Position numbers and translations under genes: made by a program
Notes under the pieces: model-generated
What the model saw: the letters and a program-made list of their open reading frames with translations, nothing else
The model's database searches: none
What the model was told of the DNA's origin: nothing
Assembly: GCF_040215105.1 (NCBI RefSeq)
Contig: NZ_CP157875.1
Coordinates: 1,541,501 to 1,605,500 of the forward strand
Reading direction: 5' to 3'
Source: Aeromonas veronii
GTDB taxonomy: Bacteria; Pseudomonadota; Gammaproteobacteria; Enterobacterales; Aeromonadaceae
DNA: 64,000 nt
Shown here: positions 25,216-32,127 of the stretch, piece after piece
How positions within the stretch are numbered: position 1 is the first letter of the stretch
Layout of the letters: every line of letters starts with the position of its first letter

Positions 25216-26019
25216 TCACTCGGTCTCCCAGGAATGAATGATCGCTTCCCGTTGCTGCATCACACGGGCGCTATAGACTGACCAGCAACGGGCGTCCCAG
25301 ACCATCACACGGCCTTCTGGAAGGTCGTGGTAGCTGATCACCTTGTTCGTCTTCAGGGTGTCGAAGAACGGCTGCCATGCTCCACGGGCTGCCTGCTCGA
25401 CAAGCTGGCGCGGGATCTCGCCGTAGTTGTCATTCACGCGGATAGAGTAGGCACGGGCGGCGAGCGCAAATAAGGATGGCTTGTTGAACTCAGTGATAAA
25501 CCAGCGGGTTGATCCCTCCTTCGCCAGCTTCACAGTCTTGAACACGGATGTATTCTTCTTCTCCTTAAACGCTTCCTTAATTGCCGCGACGAAATCCACA
25601 TGTCCAACGACGTCAGCTGCATAACGCACATCGTAATCACACAGCTCTTTTGCAACGTTGCCGCTGATGTAGTATTCCCACCGGTGGCATCCATCGGCTG
25701 TCATTTCGCCGGTCCGCCTGCTGTCGATCGCGTGCTTAATAACGGCGCTCCCTGAAGACAGCTTGGTGAGCCTGAGCACTCCTTTCTCTTCGAGCACCTT
25801 CAGCGTCCGGTGGACATTCTGGGGGGCTACCTTGTCAAAGCGGCTCATTTGTTTAACTAGGTTGGCGACGGTCTGCTCAGGGGTTGGGAGGGAATAGAAG
25901 TCACTATCAACCAGAGTATGTACCACGGCTCGCTGTAGCTTGCCCGTCAGAATCTTGTCGCGGCCTTCTGTTGTCAGCACCGTTCCCTCGGGTAAAAGAG
26001 TTGGATGCTTTTTCATCAT
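25216..26019 (-). CDS. putative winged-helix regulator or replication protein
   Basis: This 267-residue protein has an N-terminal segment (about residues 30-110) with the helix pattern of a winged helix (SRFDKVAPQNVHRTLKVLEEKGVLRL), where a recognition helix is followed by a wing. The C-terminal half is alpha/beta and unrecognised. ATG 26019 has a strong GGAGGA site. It stands between hairpin arrays and 100 bp after a small HTH gene, in the same leftward direction. Control of the element or replication initiation at the arrays are both possible; the sequence does not decide. Confidence 0.7.
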   Translation of the reverse strand: MMKKHPTLLPEGTVLTTEGRDKILTGKLQRAVVHTLVDSDFYSLPTPEQTVANLVKQMSRFDKVAPQNVHRTLKVLEEKGVLRLTKLSSGSAVIKHAIDSRRTGEMTADGCHRWEYYISGNVAKELCDYDVRYAADVVGHVDFVAAIKEAFKEKKNTSVFKTVKLAKEGSTRWFITEFNKPSLFALAARAYSIRVNDNYGEIPRQLVEQAARGAWQPFFDTLKTNKVISYHDLPEGRVMVWDARCWSVYSARVMQQREAIIHSWETE

Positions 26020-26118
26020 TTAATGTTCCTCCATTAGGTGGTTGCATCAATCGACTTCTATTTGATCAAGCCTGCAAAGTCATTTCATTGATTGATGTCA
26101 AACCTTTAGAGTGGATCA

Positions 26119-26397
26119 TCAATTTGTAAGCAGAGCGTCGAGCTGGGCGTCAATAAAGGAGCGGGCGTCCTCGCGGGTGTCGGAGCGGTCTTCAGTGGAT
26201 GCCATCGGGACGGCGGAGGTGGAAGACTCGGGGGTAACATTTTGCGGATTCCGCATTTTGTTACATGCCTCCTGATCGGCAAGAATCCGTCCGACGGTCA
26301 TCGGGTTCATGTCGAATAACTTGGCGATTGCGTTGTTGCTCATGCCTTCCTTGTGCTTCTCCAGAATCGCAGCGTCGCGCTTCTCCGTCAGTTGCAC
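26119..26397 (-). CDS. small helix-turn-helix protein
   Basis: This 92-residue protein contains a helix-turn-helix of the resolvase/MarR-like simple type (MSNNAIAKLFDMNPMTVGRILADQ, about residues 19-42) followed by a polar, Ser/Thr-rich linker and a short acidic C-terminal helix. The start is probably GTG 26397, since no ATG with a ribosome site precedes the domain. The first unit of hairpin array A begins only 23 bp upstream of this start, so the protein could bind its own leader or array. No family name is certain. Confidence 0.65.
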   Translation of the reverse strand: MQLTEKRDAAILEKHKEGMSNNAIAKLFDMNPMTVGRILADQEACNKMRNPQNVTPESSTSAVPMASTEDRSDTREDARSFIDAQLDALLTN

Positions 26398-26419
26398 AGA
26401 GAGGGCTGGGGGAGATCTC

Positions 26420-27076
26420 GGGGGTCACATTTTCCCAGATTGGGATTTTGTTACCCCCTCCAGACGGACCTCGGCTACTGGCGGATTTGTTACGCCATCA
26501 TTTTCGCCACTCACCAAGACGGACCTCGGGGGTGTCCAAATGTCGTATCAGCATTTGGTGACCCCCTCGGGTGGACCCAAAAGTGGGCTCGACGTTTGGG
26601 ACCACCTCCAGATGGACCTCGGGGGACACATTTTCGGGATTCCCGATTTTGAGCCCCCCTCCAGATGGACCTCGGGGCTGTGCTAAAAGACAAACTCTCT
26701 TTTCTCACAACCACCGGACAGACCTCGGGGGTTGCTAAATGTCGTACCAGCATTTGGCTACCCCTCCAGATGGACCTCGGGGGTGTCCAAAAGCCGTTGG
26801 GGCGTTTGGCTACCCCTCAAGACAGACCTCGGGGGTGTCCAAAGGGGAATCCACCGTTTGGACACGGCTAGGCATACCTTTGGGTGGTGCTAAATGTCGT
26901 CACAGCATTTCGCACCACCTCAAGACAGACCTCGGGGTCCTTAAATGTCGTGTCAGCATTTGGGGACCCCTCCAGATGGAACTCGGGGGGTACAGTTTTG
27001 CCTCAAGGGCATTTTTGTACCCCTCCAGACAGACCTCGGGGGTCACTAAAAGGGGGTGTCCCGTTTCGTTACCCCC
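26420..27076. repeat. hairpin array A: 13 stem-loop units, period about 52 bp
   Basis: Units span 26420-26458, 26479-26509, 26528-26566, 26570-26606, 26621-26659, 26676-26713, 26728-26764, 26780-26816, 26835-26865, 26883-26919, 26934-26970, 26987-27023 and 27038-27076. Successive units from the fourth on start 51-55 bp apart. Between them lies a conserved spacer, CCAGATGGACCTCGGGG or CAAGACAGACCTCGGGG. Basal stems differ but stay paired: GGGGTCC/GGACCCC, GGGGTAC/GTACCCC, GGTGGTGC/GCACCACC, GGGGGT/ACCCCC. Apical parts fall into a few recurring classes, such as AAATG...CATTT with TCGT in the loop. This pattern of compensatory change points to selection on RNA or single-stranded DNA structure. 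I know no named repeat family like this. Confidence 0.85.
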
Positions 27077-27199
27077 TTCCGGATTTCCCTGTGCATAGGG
27101 GCCACAGGATAAGTACCTACAGATTACCTATAGATAACTCCCTCTCCTTCCCTTGCTTGGATGGACAATGTTGATAGGCGATAAAGGGCAGAGCGGAGG

Positions 27200-27585
27200 G
27201 AGACGCTGGGAGGTGTCCGGATTTGCCCTCGGGGCATTTTCGGACAGTCCCAAGGTCAGACGCTGGGGAGGTGGTCGGATTTGCCCCCGAGCCATTTTCG
27301 ACCAGTCCTCGGGTCAGACGCTTGGAGGTCGGATTACCGGATTCCGCTATTCCGACCAGTCCCAAGGTCAGTCGCTGGGCAGGTGTCCGGATTCCCCAAT
27401 TTGGGATTTTCGGACAGTCTCAAGGTCAGACGCTGGGATACCCTCATTTTGCCTCAAGGGCATTTTGCGGGCAGTCCTCGGGTCAGTCGCTTGGCAGGTG
27501 GTAAGTTTCCCTGATTCAGGATGATTTACCAGTCCTCTGGTCAGTCGCTGGGTTATGCAATTTGCCCTTGAGACATTTTGCATAA
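27200..27585. repeat. hairpin array B: seven stem-loop units with a CTGACC-containing spacer
   Basis: Stems lie at 27215-27245 (GTCCG/CGGAC), 27273-27303 (GGTCG/CGACC), 27327-27357 (GGTCGG/CCGACC), 27385-27415 (GTCCG/CGGAC), 27441-27471, 27500-27530 (GGTAA/TTACC) and 27553-27585 (TTATGCAA/TTGCATAA). The period is 53-59 bp. The spacer is CCCAAGGTCAGACGCTGGG or a close variant; on the minus strand every one of the six spacers contains CTGACC, the heart of the element's promoter-like motif. Apical parts (TGCCCTCGGGGCA, CCCCAATTTGGG) match those of the other blocks. Confidence 0.82.
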
Positions 27586-27930
27586 GGCCGTCCCTTAGAG
27601 CCTCATAAGGAACTCACCATGTTCAACCAACGGATACTCTCGATTGATCATCCTTACTAGCTATCTGTCCTGAAGTTGTCACTCGGTTGTCCTGGGGATG
27701 GTCAGGGGGAAGTCTGGAGGAAGCGACAACAGGACAGCCCGTAGGCCATCCTGAAGGAGTCGTTGGGTAGACCGTGGGTAGTCCTAGTGTGTCCTCGGGT
27801 AGTCTTAAAGATACCTGTAGTAAGTAATGTATAGAGAGATAGTATTTAGGGTATCTAATAGATGTCTTATAGATAGTCTTAGGGACGGGCGGAGGGAAGG
27901 AGAGAGAGGGGACCGGTCTTTCATTTCATT
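27586..27930. other. non-coding interval with an AT-rich core, candidate replication origin
   Basis: No credible ORF is present. The stretch 27800-27882 is AT-rich and full of TAT/GAT steps (TATAGAGAGATAGTATTTAG, ATCTAATAGATGTCTTATAG). It lies immediately downstream, in the leftward sense, of the promoter-like motif at 27935-27942. A phage promoter followed by an AT-rich block is how the T7 primary origin is built. A weaker motif copy (CCCCTGACCATCC, minus strand) sits at 27700-27707. Confidence 0.4.
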
Positions 27931-27950
27931 CAATGGTCAGGGAAAATTCA
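27930..27950 (-). promoter_or_regulatory. T3/T7-type phage promoter-like motif, copy 2
   Basis: The minus strand reads TGAATTTTCCCTGACCATTG, core at 27942-27935. Leftward transcripts would cross the AT-rich interval, both hairpin arrays and the two putative regulator genes. Confidence 0.5.
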
Positions 27951-28029
27951 GATAGCCTCATTTGTCCCTGATCTAGAGGTCCCTGGAAGGTGTCTCGGTG
28001 GTGTCTCCGCGATACTCGTCGGGGTGATC

Positions 28030-28062
28030 TTTCGGTTTTTCGAGATTCCCGATTTTCCGAAA
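28030..28062. repeat. solitary hairpin of the array type
   Basis: TTTCGG (28030-28035) pairs with CCGAAA (28057-28062); the inner part GAGATTCCCGATTTT matches the apical class seen in arrays A and C. It lies between promoter-like copies 1 and 2, where no gene is visible. The rest of 27951-28235 holds repeated GACAGACCC and CTCGGGG fragments similar to the array A spacer. Confidence 0.55.
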
Positions 28063-28237
28063 ACACCATGATGGTCGTCGTGACAGACCCACGGATAACA
28101 AACAGGGGCTCTCAGACGAACAAGCCCAGAGTCGGCCCCAGTGCCTCCCAAACGACAAATCCCCAAGGTGTCGCGGTGAACAGCCTCGGGGGTCGATTGA
28201 AAGATTCGATCAAAGTGGGTCACTCGATCAGTTCTTT

Positions 28238-28258
28238 CTATTGGTCAGGGTAAATTAG
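28238..28258 (-). promoter_or_regulatory. T3/T7-type phage promoter-like motif, copy 1
   Basis: The minus strand reads AATTTACCCTGACCAATAG, core at 28250-28243, 80 bp beyond the stop of the resolvase gene. It is the first of the leftward series. Confidence 0.5.
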
Positions 28259-28337
28259 CTTTCTCTAATGTGCTTTGGGACAGACCCAGTGATCGGTCCT
28301 TTCGATGGTCCCAGACTCAACCGATAGACACACTCGA

Positions 28338-28910
28338 TCAACTCAGCTCTCCATCCTCTCGCATCCTTGTTGATAGGCGATGGACAGTCGCTCGGCTGAC
28401 TCCATGAAGCGCAGCGATTTCCCGCAGGGACTTACCGCCTTCCAACAGGGTCGCCTTGATTGCATCCTCATCGATACTCTTGGGCCTGCCGGTGTACTTC
28501 CCCGCAGCCTTGGCCTTGGCAATCCCTTCCATCTGACGCTCCTTGCGTAGAGCCGTCTCGAACTCAGCAAAGGCGCCCAGCATGGTGAACATCAGCTTCC
28601 CTTGGGCTGTCGTCGTCTCTAGGTTCTGGTCCAGTACACGCAGGGTCACGCCCTTGGCTTCCAGTTGCTCAGTAATGTCCAGCAGATCAGCGAGAGAACG
28701 GCCCAGACGATCCAGCTTGGTGATCACCACATCATCCCCCTCTCGGACATACCGCAGGAGTTCGGCTAGTTGCTCACGGCCATCTGTGCTGGTCCCTGAT
28801 ACCTTCTCTTGGTACACACGCTCACAACCGGCCTTTGTCAGCTTATCCAGTTGAACATCCAGCGATTGACCGACAGATGACACACGCGCATAACCGATAA
28901 CCTGTCCCAT
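28338..28910 (-). CDS. serine recombinase of the resolvase/invertase family
   Basis: This 190-residue small serine recombinase has the catalytic Ser in GYARVSSVGQSLDVQ (residues 6-20), the Arg pair of TKLDRLGRSLADLL near residues 65-78, FAEFETALRKERQ near residue 118, and a C-terminal helix-turn-helix (SLREIAALHGVSRATVHRL, about 160-178). It matches Tn3-type resolvases and Hin/Gin invertases in length. ATG 28910 has an AGGAGAG site. In the element it could resolve multimers or invert a segment; no invertible segment is obvious. The gene lies upstream of the phage-type promoter series and so is probably under host control. Confidence 0.93.
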   Translation of the reverse strand: MGQVIGYARVSSVGQSLDVQLDKLTKAGCERVYQEKVSGTSTDGREQLAELLRYVREGDDVVITKLDRLGRSLADLLDITEQLEAKGVTLRVLDQNLETTTAQGKLMFTMLGAFAEFETALRKERQMEGIAKAKAAGKYTGRPKSIDEDAIKATLLEGGKSLREIAALHGVSRATVHRLSTRMREDGELS

Positions 28911-28923
28911 CACTCTCTCCTAC

Positions 28924-29136
28924 TCAATCCACCAATGCCCAAGCTGTCATAGGGACTTTCCCCGCATCAAAATGCCTACCAGCCGCTATCTCTGCTTGCC
29001 GGTGGTCAATCGCTGCGATGACCTTCAGCTCTTCTTGGAAGCCCGTAGCAGCAGCCTTATCAAGCATCCTTGGGGCAACTCTATCCAGTGACTTCCTGTC
29101 CTTGAATCGGCGAAGCCTGATAACCAAGTCATTCAT
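28924..29136 (-). CDS. unrecognised 70-residue protein beside the resolvase
   Basis: A small mixed-charge helical protein (MNDLVIRLRRFKDRKSLDRV...), starting at ATG 29136 with a good AAGGAG site. It ends 13 bp before the resolvase start and is probably its operon partner. It does not resemble a transposase or antitoxin family known to me. Confidence 0.65.
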   Translation of the reverse strand: MNDLVIRLRRFKDRKSLDRVAPRMLDKAAATGFQEELKVIAAIDHRQAEIAAGRHFDAGKVPMTAWALVD

Positions 29137-29576
29137 GCGGAAATCTCCTTCATCTTCTTCCTATTGCTTCAACGTGAGTCCTTGTCGGTGTCACGCTGTC
29201 ACATTAAGGTCTCGACATGATGGGACTTAGATTATGAAACATAAATGAGACAGTCAATAGCCCCGTGTGAAAGAAGTTCATTAGGGTATACCTTAAAGGG
29301 ACGGATGGAATGGTAGAGAGATACACGGCAGGAGGCCGCAGGGGAGCGTCTACGTGTTAGCAAGGGGATGGCTTGGGGCAGGGACAAAGAGAGGTACAGG
29401 CGGACGCTCAGGTGGTGAGAAAAAGAGGACGGCAGGGCGACCGGCTGGCTGGAGAACTGAGGGGGGGACGGGGGGATACTGGCGCTGCTTGATTACTCGA
29501 GATGCCCTCACAGATTTTTTGCAGAATTTACCGGACTTGTGAGCCGTGTACGCAAATCCGGTAGTGGGCTAGGCCC
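29137..29576. other. 440-bp non-coding interval
   Basis: It contains an imperfect palindrome centred on GTATAC (29286-29291), which could be a recombination or operator site for the resolvase gene to its left, and a purine-rich G-heavy strand at about 29290-29480. No ORF with a ribosome site is seen. The sequence CAGATTTTTTGCAGAATTTA at 29511-29530 recurs at 30689-30710. Confidence 0.5.
29511..29530. repeat. direct repeat flanking a two-gene segment, left copy
   Basis: CAGATTTTTTGCAGAATTTA here and CAGATTTTTTTCCAGAATTTAT at 30689-30710 are near-identical and in the same orientation. They bracket the zinc-ribbon and DUF2513 genes. Confidence 0.55.
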
Positions 29577-29861
29577 TTACTCAAAGGTCATTTGAGTGTT
29601 GCCTTTGTGCTGGCTGATAGACAAGACTGGCTTTGCATCACAGCCTTCACACCAGAAGTGAACGGATAACCCATGCCGCCGTGCACTTGGATTTCCCGCA
29701 AGAGAAGTATCCATTACTGCTTTGCCATCACTGATCGTTACGTGAACCCCGTGTTCAGCATCTTCCCCGCATTCGAAGACTTCAACTTTGTCATGGTGTA
29801 GGTAGTCAAAACCACATGATGGACAAATAAGCTCACCGTTATAGTTAAATTTTGGAACCAT
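29577..29861 (-). CDS. zinc-ribbon protein
   Basis: This 94-residue protein has two Cys pairs (CPSCGF at residues 13-18 and CEGC near residue 74) that could bind one zinc ion as a zinc ribbon, with a beta-rich insert between them. Such small proteins are common on phages and plasmids; their roles are mostly unknown. It starts at ATG 29861 with a GGAGGAAAG leader. It may form a cargo pair with the divergently oriented DUF2513 gene. Confidence 0.75.
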   Translation of the reverse strand: MVPKFNYNGELICPSCGFDYLHHDKVEVFECGEDAEHGVHVTISDGKAVMDTSLAGNPSARRHGLSVHFWCEGCDAKPVLSISQHKGNTQMTFE

Positions 29862-30099
29862 CTTTTCTTTCCTCCATTATGCCTAGTGTCGAATCTTCAG
29901 CGTTGCCAGCTTTGGTCTTGGAGAGAACTGCTTGCTGTTAGCGCACTTGGTTAACTGTGCCTCATGCTCCCCCTCTGAGTCCATGCCGTATTGAAGGTCT
30001 TTTGACATTGGACACAGCAATAATGATGAATTTACCAAGATGGGCTCATTAGGTAACATCTTGGTTATTTGGGAAATTTATCTGGGGAAGGGGGTTAGG

Positions 30100-30480
30100 A
30101 TGAAACGTGATTGGGATGTTGTCAGAAATTTACTAACACTACTTGAAGAGTTGCCAAACAGAGACCATTACCTATCTCTCGGGAATTTCCAATTTTCTGA
30201 TAAAGATGCTGCTTATACAACTTCCTACCACATGGAGTTATTGATTGAGGCAGGGCTTGTTGAAGGAAAAATGCGCCCAGTTCTTGGCGGGGGTCCCATA
30301 AACTTCACAGCCTCTCGTCTAACATGGGCAGGCCATGAATTCCTAGACGCAATCCGTAGCGATACCGTGTGGAACAAGACTAAGGAAACCTTTGTCAGCA
30401 AAGGTCTCGAAATGACCTATGAGACAATTAAAGCTGTTGCTTCTGCTGTAGGTGCTTCCATGCTTGGGTTGTCGTCATAG
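30100..30480 (+). CDS. DUF2513 protein
   Basis: This 126-residue protein begins MKRDWDVVRNLLTLLEELPN and matches the DUF2513 family, which has a winged-helix-like fold and is frequent in mobile elements. Typical features are the conserved start, the YHMELLIEAGLVEG motif near residue 45 and LTWAGHEFLDAIRSDTVW near residues 75-92. I choose ATG 30100, preceded by GGGGTTAGG, over an earlier in-frame ATG. It is the only plus-strand gene in the right half of the element. Function is unknown; links to phage defence have been suggested for relatives, but nothing here tests that. Confidence 0.85.
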   Translation: MKRDWDVVRNLLTLLEELPNRDHYLSLGNFQFSDKDAAYTTSYHMELLIEAGLVEGKMRPVLGGGPINFTASRLTWAGHEFLDAIRSDTVWNKTKETFVSKGLEMTYETIKAVASAVGASMLGLSS

Positions 30481-30543
30481 CACATAACTCTAACCGTGCA
30501 CCTCCTTGAAATCATAGCTATGGTACACGCAGCCCTGAAAATT

Positions 30544-30615
30544 TCATGTTGGAGCTCGTTCTAAACCATGAGGATAATTTTCTTCAAACCTTGGGCCACT
30601 CTTCAAACCCTGCAC
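30544..30615 (-). pseudogene. truncated copy of the C-terminus of the 63-residue gene at 31936-32127
   Basis: Read on the minus strand this piece encodes VQGLKSGPRFE and then a short tail before a stop. The intact gene at 31936-32127 encodes VQGWKSGPRFDLAG. Nucleotide similarity over about 25 bp (GGGCCACTCTTC and CCCTG) is too long for chance in the same reading frame, while sequence upstream is unrelated. It is probably the trace of a duplication or recombination with a related element. Confidence 0.4.
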
Positions 30616-30688
30616 ACAGAAGGGGATGAGTGGTTGGCGAATGGATCCTGCTGGGGCTTGGGAGCGCTCTAATACTGAAAAGGCCGTT

Positions 30689-30710
30689 CAGATTTTTTTC
30701 CAGAATTTAT
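30689..30710. repeat. direct repeat flanking a two-gene segment, right copy
   Basis: This is the partner of 29511-29530, about 1.18 kb away, in the same orientation. Confidence 0.55.
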
Positions 30711-30793
30711 CAAGGCGTGCGCCACATGGTTCTCCGGTGCAGTAATGCTTCAGCACAAACACTATCGCTGTAACCACAGATGCTTGTTCGTAT

Positions 30794-31360
30794 TCAGAAA
30801 GGAAGAACAGACTTCGATACGCATTTGCATTCTGGTTCATAGCCCGGCCAAGTGTTTGTTCCGTTCAGATTGAGCCCATCAGCAATTTTATACTTCTGTC
30901 CGTCAGCAAGACGATGAGCTTCATCTCTGCACTTAGACTCTTCGTCAGTCGAGTTTTTAGCCTTACATGGCGCACCTGAATACTGCCAAATGGCTTCCGT
31001 AATCCCAAGCTTGATTCGCTTGTCGCGAGTCATAAGTGCATTAGATCTATTTGCCAACCACGAACTAAGCCATGCCGCCCGCTGCTTTTGTATCCCCAAA
31101 CTAATCAAAGCCTCTGTCATTTCACAAAGGTCGCGAGTCGCTGCTGTCCGTAATGCAACCTCATAAGCGAACTTTGCTGATTCCTCAGGGATGTCCACAG
31201 TCTGGGAGATGGCTTGCCATAAGTCAGCCTTGACTGCTTCTGTAACCTGAGAGGGATCAACCTTTACTACCGGAATGCTAGTCTTCGTCGTCTGTGCTGG
31301 CTGCTCTGTCGTGGTTGCCAAATCTGATTTTCCTTTAAAAAACCGTCCAAACAATGACAT
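30794..31360 (-). CDS. 188-residue protein with a phage head-protein-like C-terminus
   Basis: The N-terminus is polar and Thr/Gln-rich, the middle helical (about residues 40-130). The last 40 residues (LNLNGTNTWPGYEPECKCVSKSVLPF) resemble the end of SPP1 gp7/Mu gpF-type minor head proteins, which carry a WPG...C.C pattern. Only this terminal part looks familiar, and the protein is far shorter than a complete minor head protein. It may be a stand-alone domain, a fusion or a truncated gene. The start has a leader GGATTAGACC and the gene is isolated. Confidence 0.65.
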   Translation of the reverse strand: MSLFGRFFKGKSDLATTTEQPAQTTKTSIPVVKVDPSQVTEAVKADLWQAISQTVDIPEESAKFAYEVALRTAATRDLCEMTEALISLGIQKQRAAWLSSWLANRSNALMTRDKRIKLGITEAIWQYSGAPCKAKNSTDEESKCRDEAHRLADGQKYKIADGLNLNGTNTWPGYEPECKCVSKSVLPF

Positions 31361-31546
31361 GGTCTAATCCTTCATTTAGTTACTGGGGGGATTGTGAGCA
31401 GGTGACTTGTTTTGCCTCGGAGACAAATCTTTGATCATGTCTTGCGGTGCAACAATAGTGGATGATCAGATGACAGAAAGTGGTCGCTGAAAGGCCATAG
31501 TTTGGAAAAATTCAATAAGACAACCTTGCTCGAGTTTGAAACATCT

Positions 31547-31828
31547 TTAAGACCAGTATGATAACCATACAATACTGCAAAAACTTTCAGAGAGTAGCCT
31601 GCCGCTATAGCAGAAACAGGTCTCAATTTTGCGCATTAACTCCTCCTGATTTGCTGTGATGAGCTCTTTGGGGTAAATACTTTCAATAGTTACTGTGTCT
31701 CCTGTGACTATGGCCCGTAACTGACAGCCCTCTATCTCGTTTTCAATGCGGCGAAGAGCGGCATCAAGGGCTATCTCGAAGGTTTCTTGGTCTACATTGT
31801 TTTTTTTGATTACTTTGAGTTGGTACAT
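31547..31828 (-). CDS. unrecognised 93-residue protein
   Basis: I start at ATG 31828, preceded by GTGGAG; the upstream in-frame ATG 31888 lacks a site. The first 65 residues (MYQLKVIKKNNVDQETFEIALDAALRRIE...) form a beta-alpha-beta-beta-like pattern; the tail (CFCYSGRLLSESFCSIVW) is hydrophobic and Cys-rich and may be frame-read-through into non-coding DNA or a lost stop. No family is recognised. Confidence 0.5.
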   Translation of the reverse strand: MYQLKVIKKNNVDQETFEIALDAALRRIENEIEGCQLRAIVTGDTVTIESIYPKELITANQEELMRKIETCFCYSGRLLSESFCSIVWLSYWS

Positions 31829-31935
31829 TTTATCTACTCCACATGGACCCGTGTGCCTAAAAATAACTATGTATTGATGTCGGTTCAATTAGGGATGATT
31901 TGTTTTATAATCAGTATCTTACTAAGTGCTATTGT

Positions 31936-32127
31936 TCACCCTGCTAGGTCAAATCGTGGGCCACTCTTCCAGCCCTGGACACGGCCTGACCGCTTGCTCA
32001 CCTTCTGGTACTCACTGCCCAGCAGGATCTCCCACACGTTCCCATTCTCTCCCAGCACAGGGAATTCCTGGCCCTCGGTTATCCCAAGTCCAGCTTCTAC
32101 GCATACCAGCTTTTTCTGTACGTTCAT
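31936..32127 (-). CDS. 63-residue protein coupled to the winged-helix gene
   Basis: The start ATG 32127 overlaps the stop of the preceding gene in an ATGA arrangement, which argues strongly for translation. The protein (MNVQKKLVCVEAGLGITEGQ...) has the pattern of small SH3-like phage proteins that read VKAG.GITEGK.Y.VL, all beta. Its C-terminus has a truncated relative at 30544-30615. No function is known. Confidence 0.65.
   Translation of the reverse strand: MNVQKKLVCVEAGLGITEGQEFPVLGENGNVWEILLGSEYQKVSKRSGRVQGWKSGPRFDLAG

Larger units (their letters stand above)
30481..30793. other. 313-bp interval with a gene remnant and a direct repeat
   Basis: It holds the fragment described at 30544-30615 and the right copy of the direct repeat at 30689-30710. 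Otherwise I see no gene, terminator or RNA. Confidence 0.5.

Noticed and set aside
24962..25219. 85-codon minus-strand ORF in hairpin block C
   Set aside because: It consists entirely of repeat hairpins and has no ribosome site; similar short plus-strand ORFs in arrays A and B were rejected for the same reason.
27078..27100. A plus-strand sequence GGATTTCCCTGTGCATAGGGG resembling the phage promoter motif
   Set aside because: It has CCCTGTGC instead of CCCTGACC and points away from the leftward genes; it may be a chance or relic match.
26420..27585. CRISPR array or integron cassette array for the hairpin units
   Set aside because: The constant part is the short spacer and the variable part is self-complementary; there is no integron integrase, no attC core and no cas gene.
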